Shown here: positions 9,887 to 17,561 of the stretch, piece after piece
Layout of the letters: the number at the start of each line of letters is the position of its first letter
Numbering within the stretch: position 1 is the stretch's first letter
Program-made: the position numbers and the translations under genes
The notes under the pieces: generated by a model
Told to the model about the DNA's origin: nothing
Databases searched by the model: none
Seen by the model: only the letters and a program-made list of their open reading frames with translations
Origin: an uncultured Bacteroidota bacterium
Lineage (GTDB): Bacteria; Bacteroidota; Bacteroidia; Flavobacteriales; Flavobacteriaceae
DNA length: 47,723 nucleotides
Direction: 5' to 3'
NCBI GenBank assembly: GCA_902598525.1
Contig: CACKBZ010000007.1
Location: 1-47,723, forward strand

Positions 9887-10103
9887 TCTACATGGAAAAA
9901 CACATCCTGAGGGACTTGAATTAATAGAAGAATATATGCTTTTAAACTCAACCAAGGGTAGTGTAAGTTTAACAGTAATTACTGGAAACTCACCTGTAAT
10001 GCAAAAGAAGATTGTCGAACAAATATGTAATAAACATGGATTCTCTTATTATATTCCACCTCACAATCAAGGAGAAATGATAATTCAGTATGAGAAGTTA
10101 TAA
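9876..10103 (+). CDS. Small stand-alone Smr-domain protein
   Basis: A 75-residue protein that is essentially one Smr (small MutS-related) domain. DLHG at residues 4-7, the helix HPEGLELIEEYML, and a C-terminal NQGEMIIQY (64-72) match the Smr pattern. The catalytic-loop motif usually written HGxGxG reads TGNSP (36-40) here, so nuclease activity is uncertain. In other bacteria the Smr domain is typically fused to MutS2. Here it is a separate gene that starts inside the 3' end of mutS (11-base overlap) and itself overlaps the next gene by 14 bases. This supports a role near mismatch repair, although that is an inference from position. Confidence 0.7.
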   Translation: MKIDLHGKTHPEGLELIEEYMLLNSTKGSVSLTVITGNSPVMQKKIVEQICNKHGFSYYIPPHNQGEMIIQYEKL

Positions 10104-11229
10104 CATATTATTTGCTCTAATTTTCTTAATAATTAGCTCATGTTCAAAAGATGATGAGATTAATCAGCTTAATGAAACAATACTTGATCTTCAATCTCAG
10201 ATAACAAAATTAAACTCTCAGATAAATGATTTTTCAAATCAGATAGCTCAACTATCCTCAGAAAATATGGATCTAAATAACGCTAATAGTAATTATTTAA
10301 ATCAAATTTCACAATTAAATAATCAATTAAATATTTTTGAAGATCTCATACAAGATTATATAGATCAAATTCAGGTATTAACTGAGAATAATGAAATTTT
10401 ACAAAATGATAGTGATTATTTAAATAGTCAAGTTCAAGTACTTCAAGAAAAAATTAATTTAATTGAATCAGGAAGTGCTGAGGAGGGTATATATTTATTT
10501 ACTAAACTAGATATAAATGATCCACCTTTTAACGGGACTATGTGGGATCTCCCTGATCTAATTAAGCCTTCAGATTATACTATTTATTCTAATTCAGAAT
10601 ATGCTGGTATTCAGACAAGACTTTTCTACGATACATCAATTCCTGACTTTGTAGATTATCCTGCTCATATTTACACTATTAATTTTGGGGATGGTCTAAC
10701 TCTAGATTTTGAAATACATACAGACTTTTCGGAACAAGAGGCATTTTCAATTAATCAAAAATACGCACCACTTATTGGTCAATTAGGAAAAGAACTAAGA
10801 AAAAATATAAAATCATTCGAATTCTTAAAAGGCGAATACAGAGCATCTGCACAATTAACAAATGATTTATCTTATGCAAACATTACATTGCATTTAGACT
10901 GGTTAAATAATATAGTGGAAACTCGACCAGATGGAGACAGAACTGAAGAACTATTTATACATGAAGCTGCTCACCTATCAATAGATCCATATGTCTATGG
11001 AGAACAAGAATGGATTGATGCTGTTAACTTAGATGGGAATTATTTATCAAAATACGCAAAGGATAATCCAAATTCTGAGGATATTGCAGAGGTATTCCAA
11101 GCTTATATTGCAGTTAAATATTTTCCTGAAAGAATATCAAATACACTGAAGGATACAATTTTATCTGTTTCTTTAAATAGATTTAAATATTTTGATTCCT
11201 TAAATTTAGATTTATCTATTTATAAATAA
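10090..11229 (+). CDS. Lipoprotein with long coiled coil and HExxH metalloprotease-like domain
   Basis: I do not recognise a named family. Residues 1-17 form a lipoprotein signal ending LIISSC, with the lipidated cysteine at position 18. About residues 24-126 are a heptad-rich Asn/Gln/Leu coiled coil. The C-terminal domain (about 135-379) has HEAAH at 291-295, the zinc motif of zincins, inside TEELFIHEAAHLSID; Glu334 in SEDIAEVFQAYIAV is a plausible third ligand of gluzincin type. The picture is a membrane-anchored stalk presenting a zinc peptidase-like domain outside the cytoplasm. The start overlaps the Smr gene by 14 bases and the next gene follows after 19 bases, so it belongs to the mutS transcription unit. 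Confidence 0.72.
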   Translation: MRSYNILFALIFLIISSCSKDDEINQLNETILDLQSQITKLNSQINDFSNQIAQLSSENMDLNNANSNYLNQISQLNNQLNIFEDLIQDYIDQIQVLTENNEILQNDSDYLNSQVQVLQEKINLIESGSAEEGIYLFTKLDINDPPFNGTMWDLPDLIKPSDYTIYSNSEYAGIQTRLFYDTSIPDFVDYPAHIYTINFGDGLTLDFEIHTDFSEQEAFSINQKYAPLIGQLGKELRKNIKSFEFLKGEYRASAQLTNDLSYANITLHLDWLNNIVETRPDGDRTEELFIHEAAHLSIDPYVYGEQEWIDAVNLDGNYLSKYAKDNPNSEDIAEVFQAYIAVKYFPERISNTLKDTILSVSLNRFKYFDSLNLDLSIYK

Positions 11230-11248
11230 ACTTTTTATATTTTTAGGC

Positions 11249-11980
11249 ATGACCAAAACAATAATTACACTTAAATCATTTCTTAGAAATAATATTGTCC
11301 AGGCAATTGTAATTATTCTAAGTGTGCTACTATCATTTTATCTTGAACAAAGAAGACAGGTTAATATAACTAAACAAGAAAAAAATTATTTATTAACTGA
11401 TCTTACTAAAACATTAGAAAGTGATATTGAGCAAATAGAAATAATCCTTGAAGGTCTAGACATATCTGACAAGAACTTGATTAAGCTTTTAGATGACATA
11501 AATAATAATCATACTATATTGACTGATCGCCAGGTAGCAGAAATACTTCTTCAAATTCAAATTGGAACTTCTTTTTTCCCTCAAGATGGTATTTTTAATC
11601 AGCTAATTGCAAATGGTACATTTAATCTAATAGAAAATGAAGAGTTAAAGTCACTTCTTTTAAACATGTATACACATAAAATGGATAGAAACTATGCAAC
11701 TTCTACCGAGATAGATAACTTCAACTTGCTTTGGAGACGACAAATTATGGGTAATTTTAGAATACAATTTAATTATAACTCCTACGATGGAGAAATATAT
11801 GGCCAGCAAGAATTAACTAGATTTAGATTTAACAAACAGTATTATCTTTCAAATGAATTGTATGGATCATTATCTCAGTCAAGAATATATGTGGGTATGT
11901 ACACCAGATTTCTAAATGATCAAAAAAATGAGTATCAAACTGCTCTTGCACTTTCAAAGACAGAAATTGGTAAAGATTAA
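11249..11980 (+). CDS. Single-pass membrane protein of unknown function (DUF6090-like layout)
   Basis: A 243-residue protein with a basic N-terminus, one hydrophobic helix (about residues 16-31, AIVIILSVLLSFYLEQ) and a long, mostly helical soluble part. The pattern of one early TM followed by EQRRQ and EKNYLLTDL recalls the DUF6090-type proteins common in Bacteroidota, but the match is weak and I would not assign it firmly. No catalytic motif or conserved cysteines are visible. It is the last gene of the mutS-Smr-lipoprotein run, ending about 50 bases before the tRNA-Gly gene. It may work with the adjacent lipoprotein at the cell envelope; this is only a positional inference. Confidence 0.6.
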   Translation: MTKTIITLKSFLRNNIVQAIVIILSVLLSFYLEQRRQVNITKQEKNYLLTDLTKTLESDIEQIEIILEGLDISDKNLIKLLDDINNNHTILTDRQVAEILLQIQIGTSFFPQDGIFNQLIANGTFNLIENEELKSLLLNMYTHKMDRNYATSTEIDNFNLLWRRQIMGNFRIQFNYNSYDGEIYGQQELTRFRFNKQYYLSNELYGSLSQSRIYVGMYTRFLNDQKNEYQTALALSKTEIGKD

Positions 11981-12014
11981 TTTATTTATACTTCTCATAT
12001 AAGTTAAATTATTA

Positions 12015-12022
12015 TAAATTTG
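12015..12022 (+). promoter_or_regulatory. Putative -7 promoter box for the tRNA-Gly/tRNA-Leu unit
   Basis: TAAATTTG is an exact TAnnTTTG box ending 8 bases before the first base of tRNA-Gly, which fits a tRNA transcription start. A -33 TTTG is not evident. Confidence 0.45.
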
Positions 12023-12030
12023 CATTCTCT

Positions 12031-12103
12031 GCGAAAGTAGCTCAGCTGGTAGAGCATCACCTTGCCAAGGTGAGGGTCGCGGGTTCAAATCCCGTCTTTC
12101 GCT
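12031..12103 (+). tRNA. tRNA-Gly (GCC)
   Basis: A full cloverleaf can be drawn by eye. The acceptor GCGAAAG pairs with CTTTCGC, the D arm is GCTC/GAGC, the anticodon stem TCACC/GGTGA encloses the loop TTGCCAA (anticodon GCC), and the T arm is GCGGG-TTCAAAT-CCCGT. The discriminator base is T, normal for bacterial tRNA-Gly. CCA is not encoded. Confidence 0.97.
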
Positions 12104-12108
12104 CAATT

Positions 12109-12194
12109 GCTCGAGTGGTGGAATTGGTAGACACGTTGGACTTAAAATCCAATGAGCAGTAATGTTCGTGCGGGTTCAAGTCCCGCCTCGAGTA
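12109..12194 (+). tRNA. tRNA-Leu (TAA)
   Basis: A class II tRNA with a long variable arm, five bases after tRNA-Gly. The acceptor GCTCGAG pairs with CTCGAGT (first pair a G-T wobble), the anticodon stem TTGGA/TCCAA encloses CTTAAAA (anticodon TAA, reading UUA), and the T arm is GCGGG-TTCAAGT-CCCGC. The discriminator A is as expected for leucine. CCA is not encoded. Confidence 0.96.
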
Positions 12195-12197
12195 CAG

Positions 12198-12224
12198 AAA
12201 AGCCTCCTAAAGGGAGGCTTTTTT
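12198..12224 (+). terminator. Rho-independent terminator after the tRNA pair
   Basis: A GC-rich hairpin GCCTCC/GGAGGC with a short loop, preceded by A's and followed by a run of six T's. It starts four bases after tRNA-Leu and is the only strong intrinsic terminator I see in the window. It should insulate the tRNAs from the peptidase gene downstream. Confidence 0.88.
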
Positions 12225-12259
12225 ATTTAAATAAATTATTTTTAATTAAAATTAAAAAA

Positions 12260-14674
12260 ATGAAAAAGCTTTTATCACTTCTATTTCTATTTATAGTTTC
12301 AATTGTATTTTCTCAAGAGAATATTCCTTACCAAAAACCTTCATCTGAAATCCTAGAACTAGTTGAGTTTGAAAGACCTCCTAGTGTAATCTATGATGAC
12401 GATAAAAACTATTTAATCTTCTTATATCGTGATAATTATAAATCTATTGAGGAACTTTCTGATAAAGAATTAAGATTAGCAGGATTAAGAATAAACCCCA
12501 GGACAAATATCGGTAGTAGGGTTAGTTACTATAATGATATAAAAATTAGAAAATTTGATAACAGGAGTCAAGATCCTAATCCAGTAGATGGAATGTATTT
12601 AGGCATGAAAATTAGCAACCTAAATTGGTCTCCTGATCAGACCAAAATTGCATTTACGAATACCACTAAATCGGGAGTTGATCTATGGGTTCTCGATTTA
12701 AAAACATCAACCGCTAATAAGGTTTTTGATTTAAAATTAAATTCAAATATTGGTAGTGTTATTAGCTGGTTTTCTGACAGTGAAAATATGTTAATTAAAG
12801 TTATGCCCTCCAACAAAAAAGAAATAGTAGATAAAGGCAGTATTATTCCGAAAGGCCCCACTATATCCTCAAATTTTGGCGAAAAGGCTCAAAATAGAAC
12901 TTATCAGGATTTACTAAAAAATACAACTGATGAATTTAATTTTGAGCAATTGGTTAATTCAGAAATATTTAAAGTATCTGTTAAAGGTTCATATGAAAAG
13001 TGGCTAGATGTAGGAATGTATACAAATATTTCCATTTCTCCAGATGGAAACTATGTGATGATTAGTAATATTGAAAAACCTTTTTCATATTTAGTTACTT
13101 ACAGGAGGTTTCCTACATCAATAAATATATATTCAAAAAATTCTGAATTGATTTCTAATCTGGTTAATGTTCCTTTAATAGAGGAGCTTCCCAAAGGATT
13201 TATGGCGGTTAGAGAGGGTAAAAGAAGCTTTTCTTGGAGATCAGATAAACCATCTTCTCTTATTTATGTAAGGGCACTTGACAAAGGTAATCCAGAAAAA
13301 ATTGTAGAATATAGAGATGAAGTTTATGAGTTAAATTTTCCATTTAAAGGTGATGGAAAAAGTATTTTAAAGACAGTTAATAGATTTAGAGGTATAGACT
13401 GGGGTAATGATAGTTTCGCAATTGCTTATGATTATTGGTGGAATACAAGAAATGAAAAGATATATGCTTTTAACCCTTCAAGAGTAAATGATATTAGTAT
13501 AATTACTGATAGAAATTATCAAGATAACTACTCTGATCCGGGTTATTTCATTTCTAATAAAAATAAATTCAATAAAAATGTTATAGAAATAAATTATGGT
13601 AAAGCTTATCTAATTGGTGAGGGTTACTCGAAAGAGGGGCAATTTCCATTTATAGATGAATTTAATATTAATAATCTTAAAAAAAAGAGAGTCTACAAAT
13701 CAGATTTAGTTAATCAGTACGAATCACTAATCGACTTTGATCCAAAAAAAAATGAATTATTTGTAAGGATTGAATCCAATATTGAGTTTCCAAACTATTA
13801 TTTAAAGTCTATCAAAAGTGATAAAATTTTAAAATTAACTTCATTCAAAAATCCATTTGATGCTATTAAGGATGCCCACAAAGAAGTGATCAAATATAAT
13901 AGAAGCGATGGATTAGAGTTATCAGGTGTATTATATTTACCAGTTGGATATAATAAAGATTCAAAAGAGAAATTACCGATGATTCTCTGGGCATATCCTA
14001 GAGAGTTTAAAGATAAATCAAGTGCTAGTCAAAATACAAAGAACCAAAATAGATTTACTTATCCTTATTATGGATCAATGGTTTACTGGATTACTAAAGG
14101 TTATGTTGTTTTAGACGATGCATCTTTTCCAATTGTTGGTGAGGCTGAAGTTGAACCAAATGATAGTTTCAGAAATCAATTAGTAGATAATGCCAAGGCC
14201 GCAATTGATGCTGTTAATAGTTTAGGCTATATTGATACAAATAGAGTTGCTGTGGGTGGACACAGCTATGGAGCATTTATGGTAGCTAATTTATTATCTC
14301 ATAGTAATTTATTTGCCGCAGGTATTGCTAGAAGTGGAGCATATAATAGAACATTAACTCCATTTGGTTTTCAAAGTGAACAAAGAAGTTATTGGGAAGC
14401 GCCTGACATATATTATAATATGTCGCCTTTTATGCATTCTGATAAAATGAAAACACCTTTACTTCTAATTCATGGAGAAGATGATAATAATTCTGGAACA
14501 TACCCAATGCAAAGCGAAAGATACTTTAATGCACTTAAAGGTTTAGGAGCAACTGTAAGGCTAGTAATGCTTCCTAAAGAAAGTCATGGGTACAGATCTA
14601 AGGAGAGTATTTTTCATGTTTTATGGGAACAAGATCAGTGGCTTGAAAAATACGTTAAGAATAAAAAACCTTAA
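12260..14674 (+). CDS. Secreted S9 family serine peptidase, glutamyl endopeptidase-like (S9D)
   Basis: A prolyl-oligopeptidase-fold peptidase, 804 residues from the ATG at 12260. The frame is open upstream into the tRNA-Leu gene, but a signal peptide (MKKLLSLLFLFIVSIVFSQ) fixes the start here. An N-terminal beta-propeller region precedes the alpha/beta-hydrolase domain. The triad is Ser669 in GGHSYGAFMVANLL, Asp742 in LIHGEDDNN, and His776 in PKESHGYRS. IARSGAYNRTLTPFGFQ and the GEAEVEPNDSF region resemble chloroplast glutamyl endopeptidases more than ordinary dipeptidyl peptidases. It probably degrades peptides in the periplasm or outside the cell for nutrition. Cleavage after Glu is inferred from family resemblance only. 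Confidence 0.88.
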   Translation: MKKLLSLLFLFIVSIVFSQENIPYQKPSSEILELVEFERPPSVIYDDDKNYLIFLYRDNYKSIEELSDKELRLAGLRINPRTNIGSRVSYYNDIKIRKFDNRSQDPNPVDGMYLGMKISNLNWSPDQTKIAFTNTTKSGVDLWVLDLKTSTANKVFDLKLNSNIGSVISWFSDSENMLIKVMPSNKKEIVDKGSIIPKGPTISSNFGEKAQNRTYQDLLKNTTDEFNFEQLVNSEIFKVSVKGSYEKWLDVGMYTNISISPDGNYVMISNIEKPFSYLVTYRRFPTSINIYSKNSELISNLVNVPLIEELPKGFMAVREGKRSFSWRSDKPSSLIYVRALDKGNPEKIVEYRDEVYELNFPFKGDGKSILKTVNRFRGIDWGNDSFAIAYDYWWNTRNEKIYAFNPSRVNDISIITDRNYQDNYSDPGYFISNKNKFNKNVIEINYGKAYLIGEGYSKEGQFPFIDEFNINNLKKKRVYKSDLVNQYESLIDFDPKKNELFVRIESNIEFPNYYLKSIKSDKILKLTSFKNPFDAIKDAHKEVIKYNRSDGLELSGVLYLPVGYNKDSKEKLPMILWAYPREFKDKSSASQNTKNQNRFTYPYYGSMVYWITKGYVVLDDASFPIVGEAEVEPNDSFRNQLVDNAKAAIDAVNSLGYIDTNRVAVGGHSYGAFMVANLLSHSNLFAAGIARSGAYNRTLTPFGFQSEQRSYWEAPDIYYNMSPFMHSDKMKTPLLLIHGEDDNNSGTYPMQSERYFNALKGLGATVRLVMLPKESHGYRSKESIFHVLWEQDQWLEKYVKNKKP

Positions 14675-14702
14675 TATTATTATATTCTCTTGTTCTACGT
14701 AC

Positions 14703-15110
14703 TTAACTTAAGTATGTAAAAGAAATATTTTTTTCTACAGTCTCTGATAATGTGTTATGGACTGGGCAATTAAAAGCTGCCCTCTCTAACATAGTCTTTG
14801 TCCTAGAATCATAGTCTTTTGGAAAAGTTATATCAATTTCAATTTTTGTTATCCTTCTAGGATTATACCCCATAGTTTTTTTCACAAAAGCTGTTGTATC
14901 TCTTATATCAATATTATCTTTCTCAACAACAATTGCCATAATTGTTAGTATGCAACTTGCTAGTGCAGTACATACCATATCTGTTGGTGAAAAGGTTTCC
15001 CCAAGTCCATGATTATCTTTTGGGGCATCAGTAATTATTTGAGATCCAGAATCCAAGTGAATAGCTTTTGTTCTTAAATCTCCTTCATATTTAATTTTAA
15101 ATGTGTCCAT
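14703..15110 (-). CDS. OsmC family protein (hydroperoxide reductase type)
   Basis: OsmC/Ohr proteins reduce organic hydroperoxides with two redox cysteines. Starting at the ATG at 15110 gives 135 residues; a longer reading from 15161 would overlap the upstream gene by 44 bases and adds a charged, non-family N-terminus. Cys53 (in CTALASC, the first redox cysteine position) and Cys115 (in FNCPVH) are in the expected places, and SPTDMVCTALASC with HNTLSETVEKN is family-like. It is last in the leftward operon after the DinB-like gene, a neighbourhood with possible thiol or stress themes. Substrate is unknown. Confidence 0.86.
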   Translation of the reverse strand: MDTFKIKYEGDLRTKAIHLDSGSQIITDAPKDNHGLGETFSPTDMVCTALASCILTIMAIVVEKDNIDIRDTTAFVKKTMGYNPRRITKIEIDITFPKDYDSRTKTMLERAAFNCPVHNTLSETVEKNISFTYLS

Positions 15111-15117
15111 AATATTT

Positions 15118-15675
15118 CTACTTTTTTCTTTTTCCTCTTTGTTTGATATTTTTTTTAGCAATTTCGATATGCATTATATGATGCTTTGTATGCCATGCAT
15201 ACATTCCAACATGCTCATGAAGAATTATATTTTTATCTCTAGATGAGTGATAATATGTCTTCTTTAATTCGTTCTCTGATAATGTCTTTAAAAGGCTTAC
15301 CCATTTAGCATGAATCCCATCAATTACATTTAAGCTATCTTCTATATCTAAAACGTTAGAATCAGGAGTAGTAAGAAATTCTTCTACATCATACATTTTT
15401 ACACTTGGATTATCCTCAAGTAATGTATGTTTTGTTCTTAGGAATGCATATGTGTGCGTATCACAAAAATGGTGAATAATTTGAGCAATATTCATCCCAC
15501 CATCTCTATATGATTTTTTGAAGTCAGTTTTATCAAGGCCTTTAACAGAATTTCGAAGAGCTTCTGCAAATGACTCTAATGTTCTTATATCTTCAACAGT
15601 TCTCGAAAAATTAAAATCAAGCATTGCTTTATATTTTCCGATTGGAAACTTTAGACTTTCTAGTTCATCTTGCAT
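15118..15675 (-). CDS. DinB/YfiT-like putative metal-dependent hydrolase or thiol transferase
   Basis: A four-helix-bundle DinB-superfamily protein closest to Bacillus YfiT. Three histidines match the YfiT metal site: His68 (in AQIIHHFCDTH), His162 and His166 (in YAWHTKHHIMHI). FPIGKY near the N-terminus and LEDNPSVKMYD in the middle are also characteristic. YfiT relatives include bacillithiol transferases; many Bacteroidota make bacillithiol, so a role in conjugating electrophiles is plausible but not shown. It follows the glycosyltransferase by 6 bases and precedes OsmC by 7, so all are probably one transcript. Confidence 0.83.
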   Translation of the reverse strand: MQDELESLKFPIGKYKAMLDFNFSRTVEDIRTLESFAEALRNSVKGLDKTDFKKSYRDGGMNIAQIIHHFCDTHTYAFLRTKHTLLEDNPSVKMYDVEEFLTTPDSNVLDIEDSLNVIDGIHAKWVSLLKTLSENELKKTYYHSSRDKNIILHEHVGMYAWHTKHHIMHIEIAKKNIKQRGKRKK

Positions 15676-15681
15676 AGTAAA

Positions 15682-16680
15682 TTAATTTAAGTTTGAATAG
15701 TCTTCTAATATTGTTTTAACTATTTTTTTTGATTCATCTTCGTATTTAATCTCTAACACTCTTGGAGAACTAATCCAGTTAGAAATTATATTTATATTTT
15801 TATCTGAGAATTTATCAATTACAGTTACTCCCTCCTGTTTTAATGCTGCTGCATTAAACTGCTGCTCTATTTGACCTTCTACTGGAACTACAATCATTGG
15901 CTTGCCTAAAAATATTGCTTCGGATGTTGTAGCAAATCCTCCAGCACATACAATTCCATAACAAGATGCAAATTTCTTTAAGAATATATCTTCAGAAAGA
16001 GGTTCTACATTTACTCCAAATATTTTCTCTTTTTTTTTGGCATCAAGAGAAAAAATTGTCCATCTTTTTTTTACAGTTAACTTATTAATTATCTTAATTA
16101 AATTTGAAGGAGAATATGTTGGTAAATAAACAATTATTTCATCACTAGTTGTTAATCTTAAGTTTCTTATTTTATCCCTAATTATTGGAAAAAAAATTCT
16201 ATCTGTATATTTTTTATAATGATATCCGTATCCAAGTTTAGAAGGGATTATATATTTTATTGCCCATAAGATAAACTTATTGTAGCTTTTGGGTTTAGGA
16301 ACGCTGCTTAGACTCATAGAATATTGGTTTGTTAACTCAAAACACTTTATATTATTAAATCTTGCAGACCATGCAGAAACTGGTTCAAAATCATTTATTA
16401 TTAAATCATATTTTTTTACTGGACACGAAAGTACCTCTTTGAAAAACTTAAAATAATTGTTTAAAAAAATAGTTTTAAGCCAGTTAACAGATCCATTGTC
16501 TGTATAAAAGAAAGTAACACCTGTAAAATGTTTGATGGGTTTCTCTTCTAATAAAAAATCATTTTTAGGGCCACTTGTAATTATTTCGAGTTCAGCAACT
16601 TCTTTTATTTTGGGAATGATATTTTGAGCTCTCGCTAAGTGACCATTACCTGTAGTCTGTATAGCGTATAGAATTTTCAT
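15682..16680 (-). CDS. Glycosyltransferase family protein (GT28-like/MurG fold)
   Basis: A 332-residue GT-B fold protein. The N-terminus ILYAIQTTGNGHLARAQ has the glycine-rich loop of MurG-like enzymes. The C-terminal nucleotide-sugar site is AGGFATTSEAIFLGKPMIVV followed by PVEGQIEQQFNAAAL. This group is annotated in Bacteroidota simply as glycosyltransferase; acceptor and sugar are unknown. The start overlaps the stop of the LpxH-like phosphatase gene by 4 bases (ATGA type), implying translational coupling and perhaps a shared role in lipid A or surface glycolipid metabolism. Confidence 0.8.
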   Translation of the reverse strand: MKILYAIQTTGNGHLARAQNIIPKIKEVAELEIITSGPKNDFLLEEKPIKHFTGVTFFYTDNGSVNWLKTIFLNNYFKFFKEVLSCPVKKYDLIINDFEPVSAWSARFNNIKCFELTNQYSMSLSSVPKPKSYNKFILWAIKYIIPSKLGYGYHYKKYTDRIFFPIIRDKIRNLRLTTSDEIIVYLPTYSPSNLIKIINKLTVKKRWTIFSLDAKKKEKIFGVNVEPLSEDIFLKKFASCYGIVCAGGFATTSEAIFLGKPMIVVPVEGQIEQQFNAAALKQEGVTVIDKFSDKNINIISNWISSPRVLEIKYEDESKKIVKTILEDYSNLN

Positions 16681-17516
16681 TTATCCTTCAGGATTTTAAA
16701 TTCTTCTAAAAGATCCTTATACAGTTCTTTATTTGTCATTTCAATTCTAGATTCTTTATCATTATAATATTCTTTTTCAGTTCGAGTGTGATTATATATG
16801 GACCATTTGTTATCAACATATTCTAAAGATGATAAACTTTCTAGCCAATCACCTGAATTCATGTAAATAATTTCATCACCATTAACATCAAAAGATTCAA
16901 TTTTAGGGCTATGAATATGTCCAAGGACTACATATTTATATCCATTTTTATGAGCTGTCTCTGCAGCTACTCTTTCAAAATTGCTAAAGTATTTTACAGC
17001 AGCTTTTACATTGGCTTTAATAGCCTTAGAGAAATTTAACCTTTTACCTCCAAGAGGTTTCACTACTTTTTTATTTAGCCAACTATTAAACATTATCATG
17101 TAGTCATAAACAAACCCTGCAAATTTTGTTATCCACTGAGTCTGAATTGAAAAATCAAAAACGTCACCATGAAAAATCCAAACTTTTCCTTCATCAGTAT
17201 CTAAAACTAATTGGTTAACAATTTTAAAGTTCTGTATTTTATAATTTAAAAATTTTCTCAATAATTCATCATGATTACCAACTATGTAATGAATCTCTTT
17301 ACCTTTTGAAATTAGATCAAGAAAGTACTTAATTACTTTCATATGAGAACTAGGCCAATATTTCTTATTAAATAATAAAATATCGATAAAGTCACCGTTA
17401 ATTACAATTTTTTTTGCATCAATAGTTTCTAAATATGATATAACTTCATCTGCTTCAGATCCATAGGTTCCAAGGTGTAAATCGGAGATAACTAGTATGT
17501 CTAAATTACGTTTCAC
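16677..17516 (-). CDS. UDP-2,3-diacylglucosamine diphosphatase-like metallophosphoesterase (LpxH type)
   Basis: Calcineurin-like phosphoesterase; LpxH removes UMP from UDP-2,3-diacylglucosamine in lipid A synthesis. All five metal motifs are present: SDLHLG, GDFID, GNHDE, FHGDVFD and LGHIHSP. The start chosen is GTG at 17516, giving MKRNLDILVISDLH, where homologues begin; a TTG two codons earlier (17522) is the alternative. A TAAATTTG box only 8 bases upstream suggests a leaderless or nearly leaderless transcript. It heads the leftward operon with the glycosyltransferase, DinB-like and OsmC genes. Some Bacteroidota LpxH-like proteins are uncharacterised, so substrate identity is inferred. Confidence 0.84.
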   Translation of the reverse strand: MKRNLDILVISDLHLGTYGSEADEVISYLETIDAKKIVINGDFIDILLFNKKYWPSSHMKVIKYFLDLISKGKEIHYIVGNHDELLRKFLNYKIQNFKIVNQLVLDTDEGKVWIFHGDVFDFSIQTQWITKFAGFVYDYMIMFNSWLNKKVVKPLGGKRLNFSKAIKANVKAAVKYFSNFERVAAETAHKNGYKYVVLGHIHSPKIESFDVNGDEIIYMNSGDWLESLSSLEYVDNKWSIYNHTRTEKEYYNDKESRIEMTNKELYKDLLEEFKILKDK

Positions 17517-17523
17517 CAGCAAG

Positions 17524-17531
17524 CAAATTTA
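17524..17531 (-). promoter_or_regulatory. Putative -7 promoter box for the LpxH-like operon
   Basis: Minus-strand TAAATTTG, an exact TAnnTTTG. The predicted transcription start would fall at about the GTG start codon at 17516. No -33 TTTG was found. Confidence 0.35.
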
Positions 17532-17561
17532 CTGAAAGATTATAATTTGAGATAATTAATT

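Noticed and set aside
12152-12259. Open frame extending the S9 peptidase 36 codons upstream
   Set aside because: It begins inside tRNA-Leu and runs through the terminator; the signal peptide starting at 12260 marks the real start.
15111-15161. N-terminal extension of OsmC
   Set aside because: It overlaps the DinB-like gene by 44 bases and is lysine/glutamate-rich without family resemblance.
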